Origin: JBCDCP01 sp039181495
GTDB lineage: Bacteria > Pseudomonadota > Alphaproteobacteria > Rhizobiales > Tepidamorphaceae
Direction: 5' to 3'
Assembly: GCA_039181495.1 (NCBI GenBank)
Contig: JBCDCP010000055.1
Coordinates: 1-19,749, forward strand
DNA length: 19,749 nt
The position numbers were made by a program, and so were the translations under genes. Below, piece by piece: positions 7,981-15,286 of the stretch (positions within the stretch are counted from its first letter, which is position 1; each line of letters starts with the position of its first letter). The notes below the pieces were generated by a model. It ran no database searches, was not told where the DNA came from, and was given only the letters and a program-made list of their open reading frames with translations.

Positions 7981-8964
7981 TCAGGCCGCGTTGGGTTTCG
8001 CGTAAGCGCCTGTCTTGCGGAAGCGCGATAGATATGTCGGCAGGATCGTCGACATTGTCTGCGGCTCGATGCCGATCCCATCCAGGGTCCGACCCTCCTT
8101 GATGGCAGCCTCGCTGACCACATTGTCACGCTCCAACAGGCGAATCTGATCGAGCGTCAGCATCGGCTTTGGCAGAGCGCCAAGCACGGTGGCCTGCAGG
8201 CGTGCGATCGGCATTGGCAGGGTGACCAAAAGACGTTTGCGGCCGATCACTTCGAGCATCCGCTGGAGCAGCTCCTTGAAGGTCTCGATGTCAGGGCCAC
8301 CCAGCTCATAGGTTGTTCCGGGTTCAAGATCACCATCCACCGCACGGGCCACGGCTTCAGCCACATCGCCGACAAAGACCGGTTGAAAACGTGTGTGCCC
8401 GCCGCCAATCAGCGGTAGTGCCGGCGCGAGCCGCGCCATCCCGCCGAAGCGATTGAAGAAATCATCTTCTGGGCCAAACACGATCGAGGGTCTCAAGATG
8501 ATCGTTTCGGGAAACTCACTGAGCGCGCCCTGTTCTCCGCGCGCCTTGGTGCGGGCATAGTCCGCGTCGCCGTCAGCATCTGATCCGATCGCGGACATCT
8601 GAATGAAACGTTTGGCGCCCGCCGCCTTGGCCGCTCTGGCTGCCAGACGGGGGCCGTCACCCTGAACCGCATCGAAGGTCTGCTTGCCGGACTCGTAGAG
8701 AATGCCAACCAGATTGATCACCACATCGCTGCCAGCCACGGCACGCTCGATCGAGTCCGCATCGCGAATGTTGGCCTGAACGGCATGGATCTGCCCAACA
8801 GTGCCGAGCGGTTGAAGGTGACCGGCCAGATCAGGGCGCCGTACAGCTACGCGAATGCGATAGCCGCGCTTGGCCAAGGCCCGCACCACATGCCGCCCGA
8901 CAAACCCCGAACCGCCGATGATGGTGACAATCTGGTCCGCCGGTTTGGCTCCCGCTGACGCCAT
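7981..8964 (-). CDS. Complex I NDUFA9 subunit family protein (atypical SDR)
   Basis: This 327-residue protein is an atypical SDR of the NDUFA9/NmrA-like group. The nucleotide-binding motif GGSGFVGRHVV sits at residues 17-27, AGSDVVINLVGILYE follows near residue 80, FIQMSAIGSDAD near 120, and LRPSIVFGPEDDFFNRF near 160. The classical catalytic Tyr is not conserved in this group, consistent with a structural or NADPH-holding role. In alphaproteobacteria such proteins are named after the accessory subunit of respiratory complex I, but no nuo genes lie in this window, so participation in complex I is not shown. The ATG at 8964 is supported by a GAGGGG Shine-Dalgarno about nine bases upstream. Confidence 0.93.
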   Translation of the reverse strand: MASAGAKPADQIVTIIGGSGFVGRHVVRALAKRGYRIRVAVRRPDLAGHLQPLGTVGQIHAVQANIRDADSIERAVAGSDVVINLVGILYESGKQTFDAVQGDGPRLAARAAKAAGAKRFIQMSAIGSDADGDADYARTKARGEQGALSEFPETIILRPSIVFGPEDDFFNRFGGMARLAPALPLIGGGHTRFQPVFVGDVAEAVARAVDGDLEPGTTYELGGPDIETFKELLQRMLEVIGRKRLLVTLPMPIARLQATVLGALPKPMLTLDQIRLLERDNVVSEAAIKEGRTLDGIGIEPQTMSTILPTYLSRFRKTGAYAKPNAA

Positions 8965-9109
8965 TTTGAGTGTTCCCCTCGCTGAACCGCTCTTGTTGTG
9001 CAGGACATAGTGGAGGAGGCAATTCCGGGCAATGCGGCGAGATGCAGCGGCAGCTCAAACGCGTTGACAGGCTGGCCCAAGGACACTGGCTCGCCTACCC
9101 ATGCGATGA

Positions 9110-9138
9110 TTGACAAGTGCGCGCAGCAATCCTATCCG
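9110..9138 (+). promoter_or_regulatory. Sigma-70-type promoter for tRNA-Leu
   Basis: A perfect -35 hexamer TTGACA (9110-9115) is followed after 17 bases by TATCCG (9133-9138), a moderate -10. Transcription would begin near 9145, about a dozen bases before the mature tRNA 5' end at 9158, which is a normal leader for a solitary tRNA gene. Confidence 0.55.
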
Positions 9139-9157
9139 TCTGCCTTCCAATCGGCTG

Positions 9158-9244
9158 GCCCAGATGGCGGAATTGGTAGACGCGCTAGCTTCAGGTGCTA
9201 GTGTCCGTATGGACGTGGAGGTTCGAGTCCTCTTCTGGGCACCA
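9158..9244 (+). tRNA. tRNA-Leu, anticodon CAG, CCA encoded
   Basis: The sequence folds as a class II tRNA. The acceptor stem GCCCAGA (9158-9164) pairs with TCTGGGC (9234-9240), the anticodon stem CTAGC (9185-9189) pairs with GCTAG (9197-9201), and the loop holds anticodon CAG at 9192-9194, reading CUG codons. A long variable arm (TGTCC-GTAT-GGACG) is typical of tRNA-Leu. The T stem GGAGG/CCTCT encloses TTCGAGT, with one G-U pair at its base. Discriminator A9241 is as expected for leucine, and CCA is encoded at 9242-9244. No integrase or att-like repeat is seen next to it. Confidence 0.97.
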
Positions 9245-9299
9245 TTTCTCATTTCATACCTGCCGACACCCTCTAAGGCTCTGAAGGGCAACGCGATTA

Positions 9300-9318
9300 C
9301 AGAGCTTCTAGCGCTCTG
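9300..9318 (+). terminator. Weak hairpin downstream of tRNA-Leu
   Basis: CAGAGC (9300-9305) and GCTCTG (9313-9318) form a six-base-pair stem with a seven-base loop about 55 bases after the tRNA. No U-tract follows, so it is at best a weak or Rho-assisted terminator or a processing stop. The rest of 9245-9501 holds nothing I can identify apart from the leader of the following transporter gene. Confidence 0.3.
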
Positions 9319-9501
9319 AATCTGGTGATGCGCTAGGTAGTCTGTCTAATCCTCTGTCAGCCCAAGCGCAGATGCGCGAACCCAGGCGCAACCGATGAGC
9401 CCCAGGCATTGCTGCCGAGGGCAAAAGACGTGCATTGTGTTGTCTTGGGGCAGGGTGGGATTTCGCCCTGATCGATCGACGAGGTTTGAAGTTTCTCGGC
9501 G

Positions 9502-11766
9502 ATGTTTGCGTTTTTGGGGCGTACAGTTCTGCAAAGGACCGGTCAGATTGGTCTTCTTGCCGCTATGCTGGCCCTGTTCTGGATCGGCGGCATGGCCTTC
9601 ATCGTGATCGATGACGGTATGCGTTCAGCATTCAAAGAAGACACCTCGAATTTTCACGACTACACCGAAAGCTGGGAGCAGTTCACGCCTACCGAAAACG
9701 ACATTGCTGTTGTTTTCTCCGCCCCGACTTTTGCCGATTTCGAGCTCCTGGCACGGGTGCGCGAATTCGCGCTCGAAGCCCGTTTTGCATCACATGTGGC
9801 GGACTCCTATTCGATTTTCTCGTTGCGCAGCCCGCCTGATACCAAACTCGTTACAGCGCCATTGCTGCCAGCCGACCTTGAGGATGTGCCGGATCTCACC
9901 GCTGTCTTTGCGGCAATCCGCGCGCACCCTCTGGGTGGTGCCCGGCTTCTTTCCGCTGACCATGCCCATACTCTTGTGCTCGTCACGCTTGAGAGAGACC
10001 AAAGTGCGATCGAACCGGCAAGGCAGACGCTTGCTGAATTGCAGGACATTGCAGAGGCACTGACCGCCAATTCCGCTCTTGAATTTGGCATCTCCGGTCT
10101 GGTGCCGATCCGTCAGATCGTAATCGACGGAATTCTCGGCGACATGCTGTTTCTGAACGCCATCGGAATGATCATTGGAATGGTGGTCTGCCTGATCGTG
10201 TTGCGTTCGATCTCGGTCGCACTTCTGACCATGGTTGCGCCGGCGGTCGCTCTTATGGCCGTTCTTGGAAGCATGGGCTGGGCGGGGTTGGCGTTCAACA
10301 CGCTGACCAATGCAATCCCCGTACTGGTCCTGGTCATCGCTCTGGCCGACAGCCTTCACATGACAGCCGAATACCGCAGAGCACGGGCATCTGGAGCGGG
10401 AGCAAAAACAGCGATTGTCAGTACGCTGGAGGACATCGGCCCTGCTTGCGCGCTGACTTCATTCACGACTGCCTTGGCCTTCGCCGCGCTTCTGATCTCA
10501 GGCTCAGAACTGGTACGGAGTTTCGCATGGGCGGGGATCCTGGCAACGCTCCTTGCTCTTGCTGTGGTGCTTGTCGTTCATCCCCTGGCGTTTCTGATGG
10601 CCGCGAGGTCTTCGACGCTCGAGACTCAGATTGAGTCGGCGAGCGAGAAACCCTGGCGCGTGCCGAACGGTCTTTGGCTGCAACGACTAGGTGAACGGTA
10701 TCCATGGACCATCAGCTTCGGTGCAGTCGTCGTGCTGCTCTTTGCGCTTGCAGCATTCGCGGCGGCCCGCCCCGAATACACGTTTCTCGAAAACGTCTCG
10801 CCGGGTAACAGCGCACTTATCAATCTCCACATGATCGAATCTGAGCTGACGCCGACGGCGACGATTGACTTTCGGGTTAAGACCGCCGAGCAGGATCCCT
10901 TCAGCCCGGATTCTCTTGAGCGCTTGAGCCGTGTCGAGGACGCCGTAAGATCCATTCTTCCTGACATCCCGACAGTGTCACTACTCGATTTCGTCGACTG
11001 GGCTCGGGCCAATTCAGATGCCATGGCACCAGCGCGTGAGATGTTCAGCGGCTTGTCCAAAGTCCAACAGGGGCGGTTCGTCGCCAAAGACAACAGCGCT
11101 GTCATCCTGCGCGCCTTTGTCAGAGACGAAGGGGCTACGACAACTGTTGAGATGCTGGACCAGCTTGCGATTGCGTTGGAAAGAGTTGGCGTCTCCGGCC
11201 ACCTTGTGTCGCCACCAACGGGTCTGCTCGCGATGTCCGGCCGGGCCAGTGTCCGGATGATCCGGCATCTCAACATCAGCTTTGCAATCGCCGTGCTCGC
11301 CTCCGGTATTCTCATCGCTGTCTGGTTCCGCAACGTTGCCTACGGCATAGTTGCTCTGTTGCCCAACATCCTGCCCATCGCGCTGATTGGTGCCTGGCTT
11401 TGGGTCAGCGGTAACGGCCTTCAATTCTCAAGCGCCATCGCGCTCACCATCGCATTCGGCATCGCGGTCGATGACACAATGCATGTGATGAACCGGCTAA
11501 GACGAACCGCACCAGCGGGCGCCCCCTTCGACCTGGCAACCATCAGGGCAGCCTACCATCATCTCACGCCTGTGCTGGTTTCGACGACCATGATCCTTGG
11601 TATCGGAATTCTCGGGACGCAGTGGAGCATCGTGCCAACAATCGCCTATTTCGGCATCCTGACAGCCTGTGTTCTGTTTCTGGCTCTTGTCTCAGTATTG
11701 CTGGTACTACCCGCGATCCTGGCGGTGGCGGAGAAGATCTTGGGGGGTAAAGATGCCCCTTCGTGA
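9502..11766 (+). CDS. RND-superfamily transporter, HAE3/MMPL type
   Basis: This is a 754-residue inner-membrane protein with the internally duplicated RND plan: one membrane segment (about 14-36), a large periplasmic domain (about 40-210), a five-helix bundle (about 212-395), then a sixth segment near 405-430, a second periplasmic domain and a final five-helix bundle. Charged residues expected for proton coupling are present in each half: Asp283 in ALADSLHM and Asp657-Asp658 in GIAVDDTMH. This D/DDxxH arrangement and the size fit the hydrophobe/amphiphile efflux-3 (MMPL or sterol-sensing-like) group rather than AcrB. Such proteins move lipids, hopanoids or other hydrophobic substrates, but the substrate here is unknown. 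Its end overlaps the next gene by 14 bases, and no membrane-fusion protein or outer-membrane channel gene is adjacent. The ATG at 9502 lies next to a purine-rich leader with only a distant GAGG. Confidence 0.93.
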   Translation: MFAFLGRTVLQRTGQIGLLAAMLALFWIGGMAFIVIDDGMRSAFKEDTSNFHDYTESWEQFTPTENDIAVVFSAPTFADFELLARVREFALEARFASHVADSYSIFSLRSPPDTKLVTAPLLPADLEDVPDLTAVFAAIRAHPLGGARLLSADHAHTLVLVTLERDQSAIEPARQTLAELQDIAEALTANSALEFGISGLVPIRQIVIDGILGDMLFLNAIGMIIGMVVCLIVLRSISVALLTMVAPAVALMAVLGSMGWAGLAFNTLTNAIPVLVLVIALADSLHMTAEYRRARASGAGAKTAIVSTLEDIGPACALTSFTTALAFAALLISGSELVRSFAWAGILATLLALAVVLVVHPLAFLMAARSSTLETQIESASEKPWRVPNGLWLQRLGERYPWTISFGAVVVLLFALAAFAAARPEYTFLENVSPGNSALINLHMIESELTPTATIDFRVKTAEQDPFSPDSLERLSRVEDAVRSILPDIPTVSLLDFVDWARANSDAMAPAREMFSGLSKVQQGRFVAKDNSAVILRAFVRDEGATTTVEMLDQLAIALERVGVSGHLVSPPTGLLAMSGRASVRMIRHLNISFAIAVLASGILIAVWFRNVAYGIVALLPNILPIALIGAWLWVSGNGLQFSSAIALTIAFGIAVDDTMHVMNRLRRTAPAGAPFDLATIRAAYHHLTPVLVSTTMILGIGILGTQWSIVPTIAYFGILTACVLFLALVSVLLVLPAILAVAEKILGGKDAPS

Positions 11767-12292
11767 GAACTTAGTCGCAACAACGCTTGGTGCTATTGCC
11801 CTGTCGCTGTCGGCGTCAACACCAGCATGGGCCGAAACCAATTGGGCGGGGCTCACCGGCACCTGGCGCGGAACCGGCTTGATCCGGGAATACCCGACCA
11901 GCGTTCAGGAGCAGGGCGTCTGCAAGTTCAAGGTCAACGCCAATGCGGCTGGTACCCGGCTGTCGTTTGACGGAAGATGCGCCAATGCAAGCCAATCGGG
12001 CCGGGTGAGTACGCAGCTTGAACGGAATCTGCAGGACGGCTCGATTCTGGCCACGTCGCAGGCGTCGAACATACGCGAGGCTATCACGCTGAAAGGGGAA
12101 CAGAATGGGCGATCGATCACGCTTGCATCGGTTGGAGAATTTCTCCTGCGCGGACAGCATTACAGCGTTCGTATCGACATTGAGTTTTCCGAGGAAGCTC
12201 ACGCCTTCACCATGGAACAAACCGTGCGGCAGGCAAGCACCGGCCAGTCGATCCGCGTGTTGGAGATGATATTCCTTCGGCAAACTCCATGA
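11753..12292 (+). CDS. Secreted small beta-rich protein with GxW motif, partner of the RND transporter
   Basis: This 179-residue protein starts with a clear Sec signal peptide: MPLRENL, a hydrophobic core, then a cleavage-like PAWA-ET at about residue 27. The mature part begins WAGLTGTWRGTG, a GxW motif reminiscent of calycin/lipocalin-like barrels, and continues as alternating strands with two cysteines (in GVCKF and GRCAN) that could form a disulfide. It ends in a strand VLEMIFLRQTP. I do not know a named family. The ATG at 11753 overlaps the transporter by 14 bases and is preceded by a GGGGGG run that can serve as Shine-Dalgarno, indicating coupled expression. A periplasmic substrate-binding or lipid-carrier role for the transporter is an inference from overlap and fold resemblance only. 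Confidence 0.87.
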   Translation: MPLRENLVATTLGAIALSLSASTPAWAETNWAGLTGTWRGTGLIREYPTSVQEQGVCKFKVNANAAGTRLSFDGRCANASQSGRVSTQLERNLQDGSILATSQASNIREAITLKGEQNGRSITLASVGEFLLRGQHYSVRIDIEFSEEAHAFTMEQTVRQASTGQSIRVLEMIFLRQTP

Positions 12293-12326
12293 ACGGACGC
12301 GACCCGCAGGCAAGGGTGCGGAAACC

Positions 12327-12360
12327 AAAAATGCACCGAAGCTGATCAGCTCCGGTGCAT
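12327..12360 (-). terminator. Strong Rho-independent terminator for the GMC operon
   Basis: ATGCACCG (12331-12338) and CGGTGCAT (12353-12360) are perfect inverted repeats. The centre (12340-12351, AGCTGATCAGCT) is itself a perfect palindrome, giving a 30-base near-complete dyad with one mismatch. On the minus strand the hairpin is followed directly by five U residues (complement of 12327-12331), a textbook intrinsic terminator for the GMC gene that ends at 12389. On the plus strand no U-tract follows, so for the upstream secreted-protein gene it would only be a hairpin. Confidence 0.85.
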
Positions 12361-12388
12361 GAAGTTCTGGCCTGTATGAAGGTCGGTT

Positions 12389-13954
12389 CTAGAGATTCCC
12401 GCTCTTCAGTTCGCCAGCGAGGTATTCCGCCTGCCGGATCGCCAGCGCGACGATCGTCAGGGTCGGGTTCGCCGCAGCTCCTGTTGTCATGACAGCACCA
12501 TCCGAAACAAACAGATTGGGCACATCGTGGGCCTGACCCCATTTGTTGACGACACCATCCTCGGCATTCTCACTCATCCGGCAGGTGCCGAGATTGTGTG
12601 TCGACGGATAAGGCGGTGTCCTGTGGGTTCCTACGGCACCAACGGCCTCATAGAGCGCCTCGGCCTTCTCGTAGGCGTAGGTGCGCATGGCGATGTCGTT
12701 CGGATGATCGTCGAAGTGCACGTTGGCAACGGGCAGATCCCATTGATCGCGCGCGGTATCAGACAGCGTGATCCGGTTTGTGGCCTGCGGCATGTCTTCA
12801 CCGACGATCCACATCCCCGCCATGTTGGAATAGGCATCCATCATGCGCGTGAAGTCGCGGCCCCAGCCACCCGGCTCAATAAAGGCTGCGAGGAAGGCCG
12901 GGCCGAGTGCCAGCGTCTCCATGTAATACCCGCCGACGAACCCGCGTGAGGGATCGTTCTGCACCTCATCCTTGATGATCCCGGCCATGGTCTCGCCGCG
13001 GAACATCTTCACCGGCTTGTCGAACCAGGCATACATCGATCCGGTCAGGTGACGCATGTAGTTGCGCCCAACCTGGTCTGAACTGTTGGCCAGACCATTT
13101 GGGAACTGATTGCTGTCACTGAGCAGCAGGAGACGCGCGGTTTCGATCGAATTGCCGGCCACGCAGACAACGCTGGCGGCCTGGCGGTTCAGATTGCCGT
13201 CCTTGTCGACATAAAGAACCGCATCGACCTTTCCGGATGCATCATGGGTGATCTTGACGACGTGGGATTCGGGGCGGAGATCGCAGAGCCCGGTTTCGAC
13301 AGCCCGCGGAATCTCCCGCACCAGCGTGCTCCATTTCGACTTGTTCTTGTCGCCCTGGAAATTGAAGCCGTCCTGGATCGATCCAGGCCGCCCGTCATAG
13401 GGTTCCGCGTTGGTCCCATAGGGGCCGGTCGCATAGCGCTTGTAGCCAACGCGCTCAGCACCATTGGCGAACACCTTGTAGTTGTTGTTCGCCGGCAGAG
13501 GCGGACGCCCGTGCACGTGGGTTGAACCAATGGCTTTCTCGGCAGCATCGTAATAGGGCGCCATGTCATCAAGCGAGATCGGCCAGTCGAGCAGGGTCGC
13601 CCCGTCAATCTCGCCGTAGGTCGAACGCGCCTTGAACTCGTAATCAAGGAAGCGCGGTGTAGCACCAGCCCAATGGGTGGTCGTGCCACCGACCGCCTTG
13701 ACCAGCCAGGCAGGCAGGCCAGGGAAGTCTTTCGACACGCGCCATGAACCACTCGTGGTCCGGGCATCGAGCCAGGCCATCTGGCCGAACGATTCCCACT
13801 CGTCATTGACATAGTCTTCGGCTTTGAGATGCGGCCCAGCCTCAAGCAGGACACACGGGATGCCGGCCTTGGTCAGTTCGAAAGCCATGGTTCCACCGCC
13901 GGCGCCTGAACCGACAATGACAACAGCGGCTTCGTCGTTTGCAATCGTGCTCAT
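12389..13954 (-). CDS. GMC oxidoreductase, gluconate/sugar dehydrogenase flavoprotein subunit type
   Basis: This 521-residue FAD-dependent GMC-family dehydrogenase is of the type that forms complexes with a Tat-exported small subunit (gluconate, 2-ketogluconate, sorbitol or FAD-glucose dehydrogenases). The FAD Rossmann motif is GSGAGGG (15-21). GGTTTHWAG near residue 90 and the C-terminal catalytic pair His453 (in HNLGTCRM) and Asn496 (in AANPTLTI) are in place. Oddly, the region that in many family members carries clustered cysteines for an iron-sulfur centre (around residues 188-210, GRPGSIQDGFNFQ onward) has no cysteine at all. The protein has no signal peptide, fitting hitch-hiker export with the subunit encoded 13 bases upstream. 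The ATG at 13954 follows a GAGGGGG Shine-Dalgarno. The substrate cannot be read from the sequence. Confidence 0.93.
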   Translation of the reverse strand: MSTIANDEAAVVIVGSGAGGGTMAFELTKAGIPCVLLEAGPHLKAEDYVNDEWESFGQMAWLDARTTSGSWRVSKDFPGLPAWLVKAVGGTTTHWAGATPRFLDYEFKARSTYGEIDGATLLDWPISLDDMAPYYDAAEKAIGSTHVHGRPPLPANNNYKVFANGAERVGYKRYATGPYGTNAEPYDGRPGSIQDGFNFQGDKNKSKWSTLVREIPRAVETGLCDLRPESHVVKITHDASGKVDAVLYVDKDGNLNRQAASVVCVAGNSIETARLLLLSDSNQFPNGLANSSDQVGRNYMRHLTGSMYAWFDKPVKMFRGETMAGIIKDEVQNDPSRGFVGGYYMETLALGPAFLAAFIEPGGWGRDFTRMMDAYSNMAGMWIVGEDMPQATNRITLSDTARDQWDLPVANVHFDDHPNDIAMRTYAYEKAEALYEAVGAVGTHRTPPYPSTHNLGTCRMSENAEDGVVNKWGQAHDVPNLFVSDGAVMTTGAAANPTLTIVALAIRQAEYLAGELKSGNL

Positions 13955-13967
13955 GATGTCAGCCCCC

Positions 13968-14471
13968 TCAGCTTTCGGTTATCCGTGGATCGGGTAGCCA
14001 GTCGAGGTCATTGAAGCCTCGATTGATGTACCCGCCCTGGTCGAAGCTTGCGCCCTCATAGCCAAGGATTTCCCAGACTTCATGATCGTCGTAGAGCGCC
14101 ACCACAGCCGTACCGCGGACGAGTTGGAAGAATGCGGTATCTTCAATGCCCTTGAGGTATTTGGTCGCCGCGGCTTCATCGAGATCGCCGAATGATGCTG
14201 ACTGCAGGCTGGCCATGCCTTGTTTGAACATCACAGCCTTGCCAATGGACTTGTTGGCAGCTGCAACGATGGCATCAGCGGTTCGCTCATAGCAGCCATC
14301 GGGAAACTGGTCGTGCGGGTAGACCATCCGGACCATTTGCGTGAGCAGCTTCTTGCTTTCGCCGTCTTCGCCAACCTTCAGCGCGGCGTACAATGGCCTG
14401 GGAGTCGTCGCGACCCCCATCGCCACAGCTGACGCCGTGCCCAGCAGCACGAAACGTCTTGAAACGTTCAT
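13968..14471 (-). CDS. Tat-exported small subunit, gluconate 2-dehydrogenase subunit 3 family
   Basis: This 167-residue protein starts MNVSRRFVLLG, a twin-arginine signal (SRRFVLL) followed by a hydrophobic h-region and a probable cleavage near residue 29 (PLYA-ALK). The mature part resembles gluconate 2-dehydrogenase subunit 3: MVRMVYPHDQFPDGCYERTADAIVAAA near the start and a C-terminal ALYDDHEVWEILGYEGASFDQGGYINRGFNDLDWLPDP, where glycine-tyrosine-rich sequence contacts the flavoprotein in the family. In known complexes this subunit pilots the folded flavoprotein through Tat. A GGGAGG Shine-Dalgarno lies seven bases before the ATG. It is encoded just upstream of the GMC subunit. No cytochrome c subunit gene accompanies the pair. 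Confidence 0.88.
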   Translation of the reverse strand: MNVSRRFVLLGTASAVAMGVATTPRPLYAALKVGEDGESKKLLTQMVRMVYPHDQFPDGCYERTADAIVAAANKSIGKAVMFKQGMASLQSASFGDLDEAAATKYLKGIEDTAFFQLVRGTAVVALYDDHEVWEILGYEGASFDQGGYINRGFNDLDWLPDPRITES

Positions 14472-14509
14472 TGCTTTCCTCCCTATTTTCTTCGTCAGTT
14501 TATCTTGTT

Positions 14510-14824
14510 TTAGCCGGCAAAACGCTCGCCAACATCTGAAGCGAAGTCCTCGTAGCGGCGGATCGCCGTGACCTTGATGTCAACGTGCTGACCCATCTCT
14601 TTCATGATCGGCAAGTCAAAGCTGATCTGGTCCAGCATGTCGGGGCTCTCGACCTCGACAACCGCAAAAACCTTGCGCATGCCAACGGCCTTCCAGAGAT
14701 CCTTGACCACTCCGGCCTGTTTCGCACCCAGCGCAGCTTTGGCTTCTTCCGCCCAGATCCGGAACAGATCCTGCTGCGTCATCGCGGCGCCGTAACTCAC
14801 CGTGAACTCGAGATGAAAAAGCAA
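14510..14824 (-). CDS. Muconolactone delta-isomerase-fold protein
   Basis: This 104-residue protein begins MLFHLEFTVSY, close to the characteristic MLFHV-type start of muconolactone isomerases. It has the family pattern of two ferredoxin-like repeats: an EEAKAALGAKQAGVVKDLWKAVGMRKVFAVVEVES middle and a LPIMKEMGQHVDIKVTAI end. Muconolactone isomerase acts in the beta-ketoadipate pathway, but no other ring-cleavage gene is visible here, so the family fold rather than that reaction is claimed. The start is a TTG at 14824, preceded by AGGAGG five bases upstream; it leaves nine bases after the stop of the VOC gene. An ATG 14 codons downstream would remove the first conserved strand, so TTG is preferred. 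Confidence 0.85.
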   Translation of the reverse strand: MLFHLEFTVSYGAAMTQQDLFRIWAEEAKAALGAKQAGVVKDLWKAVGMRKVFAVVEVESPDMLDQISFDLPIMKEMGQHVDIKVTAIRRYEDFASDVGERFAG

Positions 14825-14833
14825 TTGCCCCTC

Positions 14834-15229
14834 CTATTGGTAGCGCCCATGCCGCTGCAGGATCTCGATCTGGTAGCCGTCGGGGTCCTGCACAAAGAAG
14901 AACTTCGCCAGCAGCGCACCATCGCGGCTGAACTCCACCACTTTGCGCGGGCTCAGACCGGCTGCTTTAAAGCGGGCGTGCTCGGCTTCCACATCGTCAA
15001 CGCTGAAGGCCATGTGCCCGTAGGCATCGCCATGATCGTAGGGCTCGGTACGATCCTTGTTGACCGTCAGCTCGAGTTCGAAACCGGTCTCGGCGTTTGA
15101 CAGGTAGAGAAGGGTGAAGTCGTCGAAGTCTAGCCGCTCGGCGACATCGAGGTCGAAGGCCTTCTTGTAGAAATCGACCGAACGTGCCTCATCCAGCACG
15201 CGCACCATGGCGTGGATTGCTTTGGCCAC
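14834..15229 (-). CDS. VOC-family protein, glyoxalase I-like
   Basis: This 131-residue vicinal-oxygen-chelate protein is closely patterned on lactoylglutathione lyase. By comparison with E. coli GloA as I recall it, all four metal ligands can be assigned: His6 (AIHAMVRV), Glu53 (ELTVNK), His72 (AYGHMAFSVDD) and Glu122 (DPDGYQIEIL). This suggests an active metal-dependent lyase or isomerase of the glyoxalase I type, possibly acting on a glutathione hemithioacetal or a related adduct. The start is GTG at 15229 with a GGGAGGG Shine-Dalgarno four bases upstream. It is the first gene of the VOC - isomerase - small subunit - GMC run. Other VOC activities (dioxygenase, epimerase) remain possible. 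Confidence 0.9.
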   Translation of the reverse strand: MAKAIHAMVRVLDEARSVDFYKKAFDLDVAERLDFDDFTLLYLSNAETGFELELTVNKDRTEPYDHGDAYGHMAFSVDDVEAEHARFKAAGLSPRKVVEFSRDGALLAKFFFVQDPDGYQIEILQRHGRYQ

Positions 15230-15240
15230 AAATCCCTCCC

Positions 15241-15262
15241 ACTGTCATTGTTTCTTGACAGT
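15241..15262. promoter_or_regulatory. Inverted repeat ACTGTCA-N8-TGACAGT upstream of the VOC operon
   Basis: Perfect seven-base arms at 15241-15247 and 15256-15262 flank an eight-base AT-rich spacer. The site ends about 11 bases before the GTG of the VOC gene, just upstream of its Shine-Dalgarno. This size and symmetry are those of an operator for a dimeric repressor; it could also form a hairpin in the leader RNA. The regulator is unknown. Confidence 0.55.
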
Positions 15263-15286
15263 CTGGCGCGTGCGATCAGGCCGTTG

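Noticed and set aside
9158..9501. Possible integration site at the tRNA-Leu 3' end
   Set aside because: No repeat of the tRNA 3' end and no integrase or phage gene is seen in the window.
10626..11333. 235-codon minus-strand frame inside the RND transporter gene
   Set aside because: Antisense shadow: Ser/Arg/Thr-rich product with no motifs, fully covered by a well-supported membrane protein gene.
13189..13854. 221-codon minus-strand frame inside the GMC gene
   Set aside because: Alternative frame of the GMC gene; Arg/Pro/Ser-rich with no recognisable domain.
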